A stretch of DNA of 64,000 bases, from NCBI RefSeq assembly GCF_000702665.1, contig NZ_JNJA01000002.1, positions 186,001 to 250,000 on the forward strand, given 5' to 3'. Positions 34,766 through 45,029 of the stretch are shown one piece after another. Positions within the stretch are counted from its first letter, which is position 1. The number at the start of each line of letters is the position of its first letter. Source of the DNA: Solidesulfovibrio alcoholivorans DSM 5433. GTDB taxonomy: Bacteria > Desulfobacterota > Desulfovibrionia > Desulfovibrionales > Desulfovibrionaceae. Position numbers and translations under genes: made by a program. The notes beneath the pieces were generated by a model, which was not told where the DNA came from, made no database searches, and saw nothing but the letters and a program-made list of their open reading frames with translations.

Positions 34766-35547
34766 GAGTCCTCCGCCGGGCAGGCGTGCGGGGCGTCCCG
34801 GCCCGTGGCCACGGCGTCGAGGACGTGCAGGCTTTCCATGAACGGCGCCGGGGCGAAGACCTCGACCACCACGGTCTCAGGGCGCAGGTTGCCGAGCATC
34901 CACACGAGCGCGTCCCGGCCTTCCGGCGCGAGGCAGCCGAGCGCGCGGTGGACGTGGCTGCGGCCCGGCGGCGGCCCCTCGGCCCCGAAGGGCGAATAGA
35001 CGTGGAGCATGCGGGTGCGCCGCGCAAGTTCCGGGTCGCCCGTGGGCAGGGCGTGGCCCATGGCCAGCATGTGGCCGAGGTCGATGCAGACGGAACAGCC
35101 CGTGGCCGCGGCCATGCCCAGGACGTCGGCCGGGGACGCGTCCTCGGTATTTTCCAGGAGCACGGTTGCCGGGTCGCGGCCCGTGTCCGCCAGGGCGGCG
35201 AGGAAGGCTTCCAGGGCGGCAAGCGTCGCCGGCGGATGGAGCACCATGCCCCAGGGCCGCAGCCGCGCCGTTTTTTGCAGGAGCGGCTCCATGGCGAAAA
35301 ACGCGGCGTCGCCGCCGTGGGCGAAGGGCAGGTCCAGGGGCAGATGCAGGTGGTAGCGCAGGCCGTAGTCCTTTTTGGGCAGGTCGTCCGGACCGTAGGC
35401 CAGGCAGCTTTCGAGTTCGAGCAGATACAGGCCCACTTCGTCCACGCTGCGGGAGAGCAGGCGGCAGTTGGCGGCGGCGGTGTCCGGCCAGACGCAGCTC
35501 GGGGCCGCGACGCGCCAGGGAACGGAAGGATTGCTTTTTTTTAACAT
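34762..35547 (-). CDS. cbiR: Cobamide-remodelling phosphodiesterase CbiR-like
   Basis: A 261-residue TIM-barrel protein of the AP-endonuclease/xylose-isomerase superfamily. Metal-type residues are in LLENTEDA, CIDLGHML and RMLHVYSPFG...SHVHRAL. Position directly before cobU and overall form match CbiR, which hydrolyses cobamides to a cobinamide-phosphate form so that the lower base can be replaced. The name rests on context plus fold recognition from memory. There is no good Shine-Dalgarno sequence at the ATG, so the exact start is less sure. Confidence 0.75.
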   Translation of the reverse strand: MLKKSNPSVPWRVAAPSCVWPDTAAANCRLLSRSVDEVGLYLLELESCLAYGPDDLPKKDYGLRYHLHLPLDLPFAHGGDAAFFAMEPLLQKTARLRPWGMVLHPPATLAALEAFLAALADTGRDPATVLLENTEDASPADVLGMAAATGCSVCIDLGHMLAMGHALPTGDPELARRTRMLHVYSPFGAEGPPPGRSHVHRALGCLAPEGRDALVWMLGNLRPETVVVEVFAPAPFMESLHVLDAVATGRDAPHACPAEDS

Positions 35548-35699
35548 ACCAAAATCGTTTGAAATAAAAGTTGCGATGGGAATCTTGAGGAAAGGCTCAG
35601 TCGGGAGTAAGGAATGCCGGTTGTCGGGAATTCAGGGCGATATTTTCAGGTCGCCGGTTTTGTCGCCGGGTACTCCCGGCAGTGAGAAGTGGTAGCGTC

Positions 35700-35843
35700 A
35701 TGCGACAAATTCGTAATTTCATGCAGCATTTTTTCAATCCGCTGCACGTGTATTGCCGACTCAAGGACATGGGCGTCAAGACGCCCACGGCCCACAAGAT
35801 GAGCAAAGCCTACGAGCGCTATCTTTGGCGCTTCATCTGGTAG
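35700..35843 (+). CDS. Small conserved-looking protein, 47 aa
   Basis: A 47-codon gene reading MRQIRNFMQHFFNPLHVYCR at its start and ending KAYERYLWRFIW. It is basic and aromatic, with one Cys. GAGAAG lies before the ATG. The composition is protein-like and unlike a random GC-rich frame. Its last 11 nt overlap the end of the convergent EndoQ-UvrD gene. Function unknown; possibly a small membrane-associated or nucleic-acid-associated peptide. Confidence 0.6.
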   Translation: MRQIRNFMQHFFNPLHVYCRLKDMGVKTPTAHKMSKAYERYLWRFIW

Positions 35844-38800
35844 GTTCCTCGACCCCGAACAGCGGCAGCTGCCGCGCCTGGCTGACGGTGCGGGCCACCA
35901 GGGCCGAGCGCCGAACCCCTCCGAGATCAAGGTTCTCCAGAAAGCGCGAGCGTTTGAGCATGAGCCGGCGGCCGAACAGGTCGCGGCGCACGGCGTGGGA
36001 CAGGTACAGCCGGTGTTTGGCCCGGGTGATGCCCACATAAAGCAGGCGTCGCTCCTCGTCCTCGTCCATCTGCCCTGCCAGATGCCCGGGTTTGCCCGTG
36101 AGGAAGTCCGTGCCGGCGAACGGCAGGATGCCGTCCTCCAGGGCCGGCAGGAACACCGCTGCGAATTCCAGGCCCTTGGCCGCGTGCAGGGTCATGATGC
36201 GGACCTTTTCGGCGCGTTTGCCCACGAGTTCCAGTTCGGTCTCGCCGGCGACGAAGTTGAGCAGGCCCGCCCAGCCGCCGTGGGCGTCGAAGGCCCGGCA
36301 CAGGGCGCGAAATTCCGGCCCCTGCCAGAACAGCCTGTCGAAGGGCGGGATGTCGCCGAGGAAGGCGGATAGCCCAAGAGGCCCCTGGGCCAGCACCCGG
36401 TCCGGCAGGGTCGGGGGCTTTTGCGCGTCGTCCGGCAGGGGCAGCCCCAGCAGCCGGCCGGCCGCGGCCAGGAGCAGGCGCACGCGCGGCTCGTTGAAAA
36501 AGGCGTCGGCCTCGGGCGCGGCGCAGGGGATGCCGAAGCGTTCGAGGCTCTTGCGGATGGGCACGATGAGCGCGGAGACGCGCACCAGCACGGCGATGTC
36601 CGCCGGGGAAAGGGTCTCGGCCGCGAGGTCCCGGGCCAGGGTGAGCGAGGTGCCGCCCAAGAGCGCGCTGATGCGCTCGCCCATCCAGCCGGCTTCGCCC
36701 GCGGCGGTCGGGGCCTCGAACAGCTGGATCTCCGTGGTCGCGGTGGTGTCGCGGCTGACGCGCGACACGAGCGGCGCGCGGCCCGGAAACAGGCCGGCGG
36801 CGAGGGTCAGGACCGGCTGGGTGGAGCGGTAGTTCTCCGCAAGCGTGGTCGTGGCGAGGTCCGGCCAAAACGCCGCGAGTTCCGCCTGCGCCGCGCCCGT
36901 GGCCCCGCGAAAGCCGTAGATGGCCTGGTCCGGGTCGCCGATGGCGAACAGGCTCGCGCGGTTTTCACCAACGAGCGCCGCGACCACGGCCAGTTGCAGG
37001 GCGCTCAGGTCCTGCACCTCGTCCACGAGCACGTGGGAATAGGGCGGGCGCAGGCCGCCGGCGGCGAGCTTTTCCAGCCAGAATTCGAGCAGGTCGGTAA
37101 AATCGAGCAGGTCCCAGTCGGCCTTTTGCCGGGCGTAGCGCGCGGCGTAGAGTCCGGGGCCGACGGTTACGGCGTCGGGTGGGGCTTGACGCCGTTCCCG
37201 GGCCAGGGACAGGTCGCGCCAGGCACTTTTGCACTTCGCGCCGGCAAGTTCGGGATTGGCCGCGGCGAAAAGCCGCCTGGCCGCGTCTTCGGAAAGCAGC
37301 ACCGGCTCCTGGCCGCCGGTCTGCGTCCAGGCCTCGAGCGCCAGGGCATGCAGGGTGTCGGCCCGGGGCAGATGTGTCGCGGCAGCCGCGCCGTCGCCGA
37401 GGCGCTGGCGCAGTTCCTCGGCCGCGCGGCGGGTGAAGGTCACGGCCAGGATGTCGCCGGCCGGGATGCCGGCGGCAAGCAGGGCGCGGATTTTGGCGAG
37501 CAGCGTATGGGTCTTGCCCGTGCCCGGACCGGCCACCACGAGCACGTGGCGGCTGCCGTTCTCGATGGCCGCCTGTTGCGCGGGATTGAGCCGGCGCGGC
37601 GCGGGCGCATCATCCTGCGCGGGCCGGGGCGCAGCGGGGGGAGGCTCGGCGGGCGGGTCGTCGCCTGCGGCGGGTTCGCGCGCCTTGGCCGCCTTGGCCG
37701 GCGGCGGCACGGCGAGGTAGCGGCCGCTTTTGAGCTCGCGCTGCTCCTGGGGCGTAAAAACCGAAATGCGGCCGTACTGGCCGTCGAAGCCGGGCCGCCG
37801 CAGCACGCGGCCGGCGCGCATGCGCGCCACGGCCTCGCCGAGGATGGCGTCCACGCGGCCGATTTCCTCGACAGGCGCGTCGCGCAGCACCGTAAGCTCC
37901 GCGCCGAAACGGGCGAGCAGCCGGGCGACGAGGCCGTGCGCCTTGGCCGTTTTCGGCCCCACGCCCATGACCTCGCCGGCGAGTTCGTCCAAGGGGATCA
38001 GCGACGTGAAGCCGGGCATGCCCTCGGGCCGCGCCGGTTCGTCGCGGTCGGCGAGCTCCAGCACCCGGTGCAGCACGCCGAGCGTGAGTTGCTTGCCGCA
38101 CACCGGGCACAGCCCGCCGCGCGCCTTGGCCTCGGCCGGCTCCATGACCACGCCGCATTCGCGGTGGCCGTCCAAGTGGTATTTGCCCTCTTCCGGAAAA
38201 AACTCCACCGTGCCGCAGAATTTCGGCCCCACGCCCTGGCCGCGCAGCGCCCGGTAGATGCCCTCGTAGGAGGGGTCGCCGGAAAAGAGGTTGCATTCGC
38301 GGCCGAGCTTTTCCCCGGAGTGGGCGTCGGAATTGGAGATGAGCCGGAAGCGGTCCAGGGCGGACAGCGTCCAGTTCATTTCCGGGTCGGACGACAGCCC
38401 GGTTTCCAGGGCGAAAATTTCCTTGGCAAGCGACCCGTAGCATTCCTCTACCGAGTCGAAGCCGGATTTGGAGCCGAACAGCGAAAACCACGGCGTCCAG
38501 ATATGGGCCGGCACGAGGTAGGCCAGGGGATCGGTCTCGAGCACCATTTCCAGCAGGTGGCGGCTGTCGAGGCCGAGGATCGGCCGGCCGTCCGAGGCGA
38601 GGTTGCCCACCTTGGCCAGCTTGCGGTTGAGGCTTTCGGCGGCCGCGAACGTGGGCACGTAGACGAGATTGTGGACTTTGCGGACCTTGCCGCCACGTTT
38701 GTAGATGGAGCTGATTTCCGCCGAGAGCAGGAAGCGTACGCGCCCGCTCGGGGCGGCGTCGGGCAGCCAGGGGAGTTCCCGGCCGAGGTGGGTCGGGTCT

Positions 38801-39003
38801 TTGAGGCGAAAGAGCCCCGAAGCGTCCGGGGCGAGGGCTTCCTCGAGTTCGCCGAGCCAGCCCGGGTGGGTGAAGTCCCCCGTGGCCACGACGGTAAGTC
38901 CTTTGATTTCGCCCCAGGCGGCGAGGTTGCGCGGCGTGAGCCCCTTGCTCGTGGCCCGGGAATAGCGGGAATGGATATGCAAATCGGCGAGATACTGCTC
39001 CAT
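35833..39003 (-). CDS. EndoQ-like PHP nuclease fused to UvrD/PcrA helicase
   Basis: A 1056-residue fusion. Residues 1-400 match the endonuclease Q family: PHP metal motifs LHIHSRYSRA (His9, His11), SAEIS (Glu96), SNSDAH (Asp226, His228), a zinc-type cluster C283, C299-x2-C302, then an HhH-like block GVGPKTAKAHGL. A Pro/Ala linker (about 432-470) leads to an SF1A helicase: Walker A AGPGTGKT (491-498), DEVQD, GDPDQAIYGFRG, LAENYRST, TLHAAKGLEF and YVGITRAKHRL. EndoQ cuts 5' of deaminated bases, so this may couple incision to unwinding. Start MEQYL follows AAAGG; the longer frame is Arg/Ser rich. Confidence 0.9.
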   Translation of the reverse strand: MEQYLADLHIHSRYSRATSKGLTPRNLAAWGEIKGLTVVATGDFTHPGWLGELEEALAPDASGLFRLKDPTHLGRELPWLPDAAPSGRVRFLLSAEISSIYKRGGKVRKVHNLVYVPTFAAAESLNRKLAKVGNLASDGRPILGLDSRHLLEMVLETDPLAYLVPAHIWTPWFSLFGSKSGFDSVEECYGSLAKEIFALETGLSSDPEMNWTLSALDRFRLISNSDAHSGEKLGRECNLFSGDPSYEGIYRALRGQGVGPKFCGTVEFFPEEGKYHLDGHRECGVVMEPAEAKARGGLCPVCGKQLTLGVLHRVLELADRDEPARPEGMPGFTSLIPLDELAGEVMGVGPKTAKAHGLVARLLARFGAELTVLRDAPVEEIGRVDAILGEAVARMRAGRVLRRPGFDGQYGRISVFTPQEQRELKSGRYLAVPPPAKAAKAREPAAGDDPPAEPPPAAPRPAQDDAPAPRRLNPAQQAAIENGSRHVLVVAGPGTGKTHTLLAKIRALLAAGIPAGDILAVTFTRRAAEELRQRLGDGAAAATHLPRADTLHALALEAWTQTGGQEPVLLSEDAARRLFAAANPELAGAKCKSAWRDLSLARERRQAPPDAVTVGPGLYAARYARQKADWDLLDFTDLLEFWLEKLAAGGLRPPYSHVLVDEVQDLSALQLAVVAALVGENRASLFAIGDPDQAIYGFRGATGAAQAELAAFWPDLATTTLAENYRSTQPVLTLAAGLFPGRAPLVSRVSRDTTATTEIQLFEAPTAAGEAGWMGERISALLGGTSLTLARDLAAETLSPADIAVLVRVSALIVPIRKSLERFGIPCAAPEADAFFNEPRVRLLLAAAGRLLGLPLPDDAQKPPTLPDRVLAQGPLGLSAFLGDIPPFDRLFWQGPEFRALCRAFDAHGGWAGLLNFVAGETELELVGKRAEKVRIMTLHAAKGLEFAAVFLPALEDGILPFAGTDFLTGKPGHLAGQMDEDEERRLLYVGITRAKHRLYLSHAVRRDLFGRRLMLKRSRFLENLDLGGVRRSALVARTVSQARQLPLFGVEEPTR

Positions 39004-39094
39004 GGCCTTTCGCATACAGGGACTTTGCAGGCGCGGCAAGGCCCGAAGCCGACGCGGGCGTACCGTGGACCGTATCCCTTGTGTCTGCGGCGCG

Positions 39095-39280
39095 TTAGAG
39101 CCGCAATTTGCGCTTGATGGCGTCGCAGGCCGATTGCGGGAAAAATTTCTCCATGCGGCGCGGGACGTCGAGGAGCATGCCTTTGCTGAAGAAGCGCACG
39201 ATTTCGAAATGTTTGCCGTCGATGGCGGCTGCGACCGCCGCGCCTTCCTCGATCTCGCGTCCGCCGGCGCATACGCGCAT
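39095..39280 (-). CDS. Small protein, 61 aa
   Basis: Function not recognised. A 61-residue basic protein (EIVRFFSKGMLLDVPRRMEKFFP...AIKRKLRL) with one N-terminal Cys. Its ATG directly follows the stop of the membrane protein gene upstream (TGAATG), which suggests coupled translation. The composition is balanced. Confidence 0.55.
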   Translation of the reverse strand: MRVCAGGREIEEGAAVAAAIDGKHFEIVRFFSKGMLLDVPRRMEKFFPQSACDAIKRKLRL

Positions 39281-39532
39281 TCAGAGGTAGTATCCGGGGA
39301 AGCCGATGCCTGCCTGCGTCGGGCCATCGCGGAGAAAATCGTATTGTACGGTGACCGGCTGTCCTTTCATGTCCGCGAAATAGGTCTGCGCATCTCGCGT
39401 GGGTAAGGCATCGAAGTCGGCTTCGTTTGGGGTGTTCGCCGCAACGTGCGCGAGGCCGATGAGAACCAAAAGGAGCAGCGGTAGGACAGTGAAAATGGCG
39501 AAGGTGAGAGCGGCGGCATGGATGCGCTGCAT
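39281..39532 (-). CDS. Small membrane-anchored protein, 83 aa
   Basis: Function not recognised. An N-terminal membrane helix or uncleaved signal (AALTFAIFTVLPLLLLVLIGLAHVA) is followed by about 55 polar residues with several aromatics (ADMKGQPVTVQYDFLRDG, GFPGYYL). It probably faces the periplasm. CGAGCTGCGT before the ATG is a weak Shine-Dalgarno sequence. It is coupled to the 61-aa gene downstream. Confidence 0.55.
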   Translation of the reverse strand: MQRIHAAALTFAIFTVLPLLLLVLIGLAHVAANTPNEADFDALPTRDAQTYFADMKGQPVTVQYDFLRDGPTQAGIGFPGYYL

Positions 39533-39679
39533 ACGCAGCTCGGTGAAGAATCGCAGCGAATGGTAGCAAGGGTACTGGGCGTTGTCGCATGCGGCAAGGC
39601 CGGTATCCGGCTTGGTTCCGCAAAAAATACGGTCCCGAAAGCGCACTGCCGCTTCCGGGGCCGTACACTTTCGGCGTCG

Positions 39680-40501
39680 CTAGGGCGCTGCCGGCGCGGC
39701 GGCCTGGCGGATGGCGGCGTAGACCGCGACCGGGGTCTTGCCGTTTTTCTCGGCGATGGCCTTGAGCGTCTCGCCCGGCGCGGCCGCGATGCCCTGCTCC
39801 GCCAGGGCGGCGACGACGGCGCTCGGGGAAAGGCCGTAGCGGCGGCACAGCTCTTCCAGGGCAAGGCTGCCGGTGCCGGGCGGCGGGGTTTGCGGCAATT
39901 CCCCGGACGACGTCGCCGGAAGCACGCGGGCGAGGATGCGCTGGGGCGAGGTGTGGCGGCTGCGGGCCAGGGTGAGCAGGGTCGCGTCGGGCGCGGCGTC
40001 GGAAAAGCCGGCTTGCCGCAGGGCGGCGACGAGGGCCTCGGGCGTCATGCCCACGGCCGGGGCGAGCAGGGTCAGCGGCGCGAGCTCGGCATGGCCGAAG
40101 GGCGGTTCGCCGTGGGCGCGCGCGGCGCGGTCCTTGAAATACGTGCCGCCGTCGAGCACCCAGGAGAAGGGCGGCGTCAGACCGAGCGTCCCCAGGGCCG
40201 TGAGGGCGACGATTGCAAACGCCGCGGCCGAGGCCGGCGTGACCAGTACGAGGTGGCGCGCCCGGCTGCAATAGGCCAGGATGGCCTTCCAGTTGTAGTA
40301 CGCGTGCAGCGCAAGCGAAAGGAGGAACAGGAAGCCGAGGTTGATGTGCAAATTGCCCCACTGCGTCTTGTCCATGCCCCAGAGCGTCCAGTCCGACCAG
40401 TAGGCGACACGCCCTTGCGGGGCGATGTAGAGGATGATGCTCGTGACGGCCGTCAGGATAAAGGACAGGAAGGCGACGAGGGAAGTGATTTTGCGGGTCA
40501 T
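39680..40501 (-). CDS. DUF4405-type membrane protein with C-terminal helical repeats
   Basis: A 273-residue inner-membrane protein. The first half has three to four membrane helices with histidines placed as in b-type cytochrome-like DUF4405 proteins (GNLHINLGFLFLLSLALHAYYNWKAI). The second half is soluble and has repeated blocks of the form GMTPEALVAALRQAG, GLSPSAVVAALAEQG and GKTPVAVYAAIRQAA, small helical modules. GGAGAAG precedes the ATG. Haem binding is inferred from the family, not shown. Single gene unit. Confidence 0.8.
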   Translation of the reverse strand: MTRKITSLVAFLSFILTAVTSIILYIAPQGRVAYWSDWTLWGMDKTQWGNLHINLGFLFLLSLALHAYYNWKAILAYCSRARHLVLVTPASAAAFAIVALTALGTLGLTPPFSWVLDGGTYFKDRAARAHGEPPFGHAELAPLTLLAPAVGMTPEALVAALRQAGFSDAAPDATLLTLARSRHTSPQRILARVLPATSSGELPQTPPPGTGSLALEELCRRYGLSPSAVVAALAEQGIAAAPGETLKAIAEKNGKTPVAVYAAIRQAAAPAAP

Positions 40502-40691
40502 GGCTTCTCCGTTGGGCGCAATGTTTACGACAATCGCCGCAGGATCTGGCTTTTGCATGTCGCGTCGCGGGCAAGATCGCCAAGTATGCGCAGTCCCGCG
40601 GAAGCGCTTGCGCGCAGTGCGTCAAGCTACAACCGGGCCAAAACGTGCATACGGTGTTGGCCGGTTTTTACAAGGCGCACCAGGCGTGAGG

Positions 40692-40727
40692 CGCATTTTT
40701 TCCATACGCCTGTATGGAAAAAATGCG
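40692..40727. repeat. Perfect 16-bp inverted repeat between sat and the DUF4405 gene
   Basis: CGCATTTTTTCCATAC, loop GCCT, then the exact complement. It lies between the sat terminator and the start of the downstream membrane protein gene. It has T6 in one arm and A6 in the other, so it is symmetric and could act as a second, bidirectional terminator or as an operator. Confidence 0.7.
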
Positions 40728-40773
40728 TATTCCAGAGCGGAACACGAGAGAATGCGGGGCAGGGCGGCGGCGC

Positions 40774-40806
40774 AAAAAAGGGGGGACGCTTTCGCGCCCC
40801 CCCTTT
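40774..40806 (-). terminator. Rho-independent terminator of sat
   Basis: On the minus strand: a G7 run, CGC, a GAAA tetraloop, GCG, T, C6, then TTTTTT. A 10-bp stem with a stable loop and U run, 25 nt after the sat stop. Confidence 0.9.
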
Positions 40807-40831
40807 GGCAATCGAACGATTGCGCGGATGC

Positions 40832-42124
40832 TTATTTGGCGGATTCGCCGGAAGCAGCGCCGTGCATCTTGATCTCGACCTTCTCGGTGAGGCCTTCATA
40901 GTACTTGCGCAGGATGACCAGGACTTCTTCGCGACCGAAGTGATCCGGGATCTCGCCGCCCTCGGACAGCATCTTGCGCAGCTTGGTGCCGGACAGGATG
41001 ACGCGGTCTTCCTTGGTGTGCGGGCAGGTGCGCAGGGAGGCCATGCCGTCGCACTTGTAGCAGTAGAAGGTCCAGTCGATCTTCAGCGGCTGGCAGAGCA
41101 GGGCCTTGCCGGGAGCGGGGCAAGCCTCGTTGACGTAGGGAATGCGGTCGAAGATTTCCTGGGCTTCGAACATGCCGTAGAAGTCGCCGACGCCGGCGTG
41201 GTCACGGCCGATGATCATCTTGTTGACGCCGTAGTTCTGGCGGAAGGTGGCGTGCAGCAGGCCTTCGCGGGGACCGGCGTAACGCATGTCGAGGGGGTAG
41301 CCGCCCTGGACCACGTTCTTTTCCACGAAGTAGTGCTTGACCAGGGTGTCGATGCACTCGACGCGGACCTCGGCCGGGATGTCGCCGGGCTTCAGGTTGC
41401 CGATCAGGGAGTGGATGATGACGCCGTCGCACACTTCGATGGCGATCTTGCACAGGTACTCGTGGGAGCGGTGCATGGGGTTGCGCAGCTGCAGAGCGGC
41501 GACGTTGGCCCAGCCACGCTCGTCGAAGATGGCGCGGGTTTCGGCCGGGCGCAGGTAGACACCCTTGTACTTGGTCGGATACTCGCCCTCGGACAGGACG
41601 TTGACCGGACCGGCGAGGCAGACGTCCTTGCGGGCCATGACCATCTTGACGCCCGGGTGGTCCTCAAGGGCGACCTTCCAGAACTTGTCGTCGGCGGAGT
41701 CGTCGCCGGCGCCTTTGTAGACCAGCTCGGATTCCCACTTCTTGTCGGCTTCGGTCAGCTCGAACTTCTCCGTCACCTTCATGGTGGCGTAGACTTCGCC
41801 GTTGCGCTCGAGGGTGATCTCCTCGCCTTCCTTGATCCCGGCGGCTTCTTCCTTGGTCACCGCCAGCACGACGGGAACCGGCCAGAAGGTGCCGTCGGCC
41901 AGGGTCATCTTCTCGACGACGCTCTTCCAATCGGCCTTGGTCATGAAGCCGTCCAGGGGCGAGAAGCCGCCGATGCCGATCATGATCAGGTCGCCCTTTT
42001 CCTGGGCGGTGATCTGCACTTTCTTGAGGCCGGCGGCCTTCTTCAGCTCGGCTTCCTTGGCAGCGCCCTCGAGCAGGCGAATGACCAGACCTTTGCCTCC
42101 ATGCGGCGGAACCAATTTGGACAT
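40832..42124 (-). CDS. sat: Sulfate adenylyltransferase (ATP sulfurylase)
   Basis: A 430-residue enzyme that activates sulfate with ATP to adenosine phosphosulfate, the first step of dissimilatory sulfate reduction. The nucleotide motif [10 protein letters not shown] (212-221; His218, His221) and GRDHAGVGD are intact. A zinc-type cluster [17 protein letters not shown] lies near residue 350. The gene has the Lys/Glu-rich, AAG-biased codon pattern of a highly expressed protein. AAGGAGG precedes the ATG. It is a single-gene unit with a clear promoter and strong terminator; no apr or pyrophosphatase gene is adjacent. Confidence 0.98.
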   Translation of the reverse strand: MSKLVPPHGGKGLVIRLLEGAAKEAELKKAAGLKKVQITAQEKGDLIMIGIGGFSPLDGFMTKADWKSVVEKMTLADGTFWPVPVVLAVTKEEAAGIKEGEEITLERNGEVYATMKVTEKFELTEADKKWESELVYKGAGDDSADDKFWKVALEDHPGVKMVMARKDVCLAGPVNVLSEGEYPTKYKGVYLRPAETRAIFDERGWANVAALQLRNPMHRSHEYLCKIAIEVCDGVIIHSLIGNLKPGDIPAEVRVECIDTLVKHYFVEKNVVQGGYPLDMRYAGPREGLLHATFRQNYGVNKMIIGRDHAGVGDFYGMFEAQEIFDRIPYVNEACPAPGKALLCQPLKIDWTFYCYKCDGMASLRTCPHTKEDRVILSGTKLRKMLSEGGEIPDHFGREEVLVILRKYYEGLTEKVEIKMHGAASGESAK

Positions 42125-42219
42125 GTAGCGCCTCCTTACCGGTGATTTTGTTGGAGTTTCCGCGTATCACCTGGGTGGTCGGATGCTATCCGGAGCCGAC
42201 CGTCCCCATGAATGGAGCC

Positions 42220-42248
42220 GGTATACACCAGGGCCAGGGGAATACCAA
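42220..42248 (-). promoter_or_regulatory. Sigma-70 promoter of sat, with possible Rex half-site
   Basis: Minus-strand TTGGTA (42243-42248), 17 nt, TATACC (42220-42225). The leader is about 90 nt. Just upstream of the -35 is TTGATACATTTTTCACTT (42247-42264), which keeps one half of the Rex-type operator TTGTGAA-N4-TTCACAA. Rex is known to repress sat in Desulfovibrio vulgaris; the site here is only partial. Confidence 0.5.
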
Positions 42249-42413
42249 GTGAAAAATGTATCAAACCCCACGAAATTGTCCCCCGCCCGCCGCTCCACGG
42301 GGCGATTTTCGTGTCCGGCCCCGCCGCGCGACGCCTCGCATTGACCTCGGCGCTTCCTTCCATTATGTGCGTTGCCGACTCCAAGCGGCGTTTCGCCAAA
42401 GGCTCCCCCACGA

Positions 42414-44216
<1,803 letters not shown>

Positions 44217-44319
44217 CCGCCCCGTTTCGCCAACTCCCAACCCGCCGCCACGGCCGCGCCCCGCGCGGACCCCCGCGCCACGCCGTCCGGCCGATCCAAA
44301 CGACAAGGAAACCACGCCC

Positions 44320-44919
44320 ATGAATCCGAGATGGCAAAAAATGCTGCTGGAATATCTGGAGGCCCTGGCCGTCGCCCTGGTGCTCGCCTTCGTCATCCGT
44401 ACCTTCGTGGTCCAGGCCTTCAAGATTCCCTCGGGCTCCATGCTCGACACGCTGCTGATCGGCGACCACCTGTTGGTCAACAAGTTCCTCTATGGCACCC
44501 GCATCCCCTTCACCGACAAGGTGATTTTGCCCATCGAGGAGCCGGCCGACGGCGACGTCATCGTCTTCGAGTTTCCCGAGGACACCTCCAAGGACTTCAT
44601 CAAGCGCATCATCGGCGCGCCCGGCGACGTGCTGGAGATGAAGGACAAGGTCGTCTACCGCAACGGGCAAAAGCTCGACGAGCCCTACGTCAAGCACACC
44701 GACCCCAACATCCAGGCGCGCCGCGACAACTTCGGCCCCATCACCGTGCCGCCGGGCAAGTACTTCGCCATGGGCGACAACCGCGACGAATCCTACGACT
44801 CTCGTTTCTGGGGCTTCGTGGACAAGGACAAGATCCGCGGCAAGGCCTGGGTCATCTACTGGTCCTGGGACGGCCCCGCCGACATCCGCTGGAGCCGCAT
44901 CGGCAATTTGGTGCGATAG
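44320..44919 (+). CDS. lepB: Signal peptidase I
   Basis: A 199-residue membrane protease that removes Sec/Tat signal peptides. Catalytic Ser40 is in IPSGSMLDTLL, Lys95 in FIKRIIGAPGD, and box E is MGDNRDESYDSRFWGFV. One N-terminal membrane helix (about 12-30). AAGGAAACC lies before the ATG. A hairpin element follows the stop. Confidence 0.97.
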   Translation: MNPRWQKMLLEYLEALAVALVLAFVIRTFVVQAFKIPSGSMLDTLLIGDHLLVNKFLYGTRIPFTDKVILPIEEPADGDVIVFEFPEDTSKDFIKRIIGAPGDVLEMKDKVVYRNGQKLDEPYVKHTDPNIQARRDNFGPITVPPGKYFAMGDNRDESYDSRFWGFVDKDKIRGKAWVIYWSWDGPADIRWSRIGNLVR

Positions 44920-44926
44920 AGACGGC

Positions 44927-44989
44927 GGGGGCAAGATGCCTCCGGCGGCCAGGAGGGGCAGCGGCCCCTCCTGGACCTCCCGAAAGGGG
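44927..44989 (+). repeat. Dispersed intergenic hairpin element, copy 6
   Basis: Core GATGCCTCCGGCGGCC (44935-44950), hairpin CCAGGAGGGGC-AGCG-complement (11 bp), then GGACCTCCCGAAAGGGG. It lies 8 nt after lepB and is nearly identical, outside the loop, to the inverted copy at 49.7 kb. Confidence 0.8.
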
Positions 44990-45029
44990 AAAGCATTCTA
45001 GGCGGCCGCAAGGGCCATGGAGAACGTGG

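Noticed and set aside
36421-42145. Long plus-strand frames opposite the EndoQ-UvrD, DUF4405 and sat genes
   Set aside because: His/Gly/Arg-rich mirror frames of well-identified genes with intact catalytic motifs.
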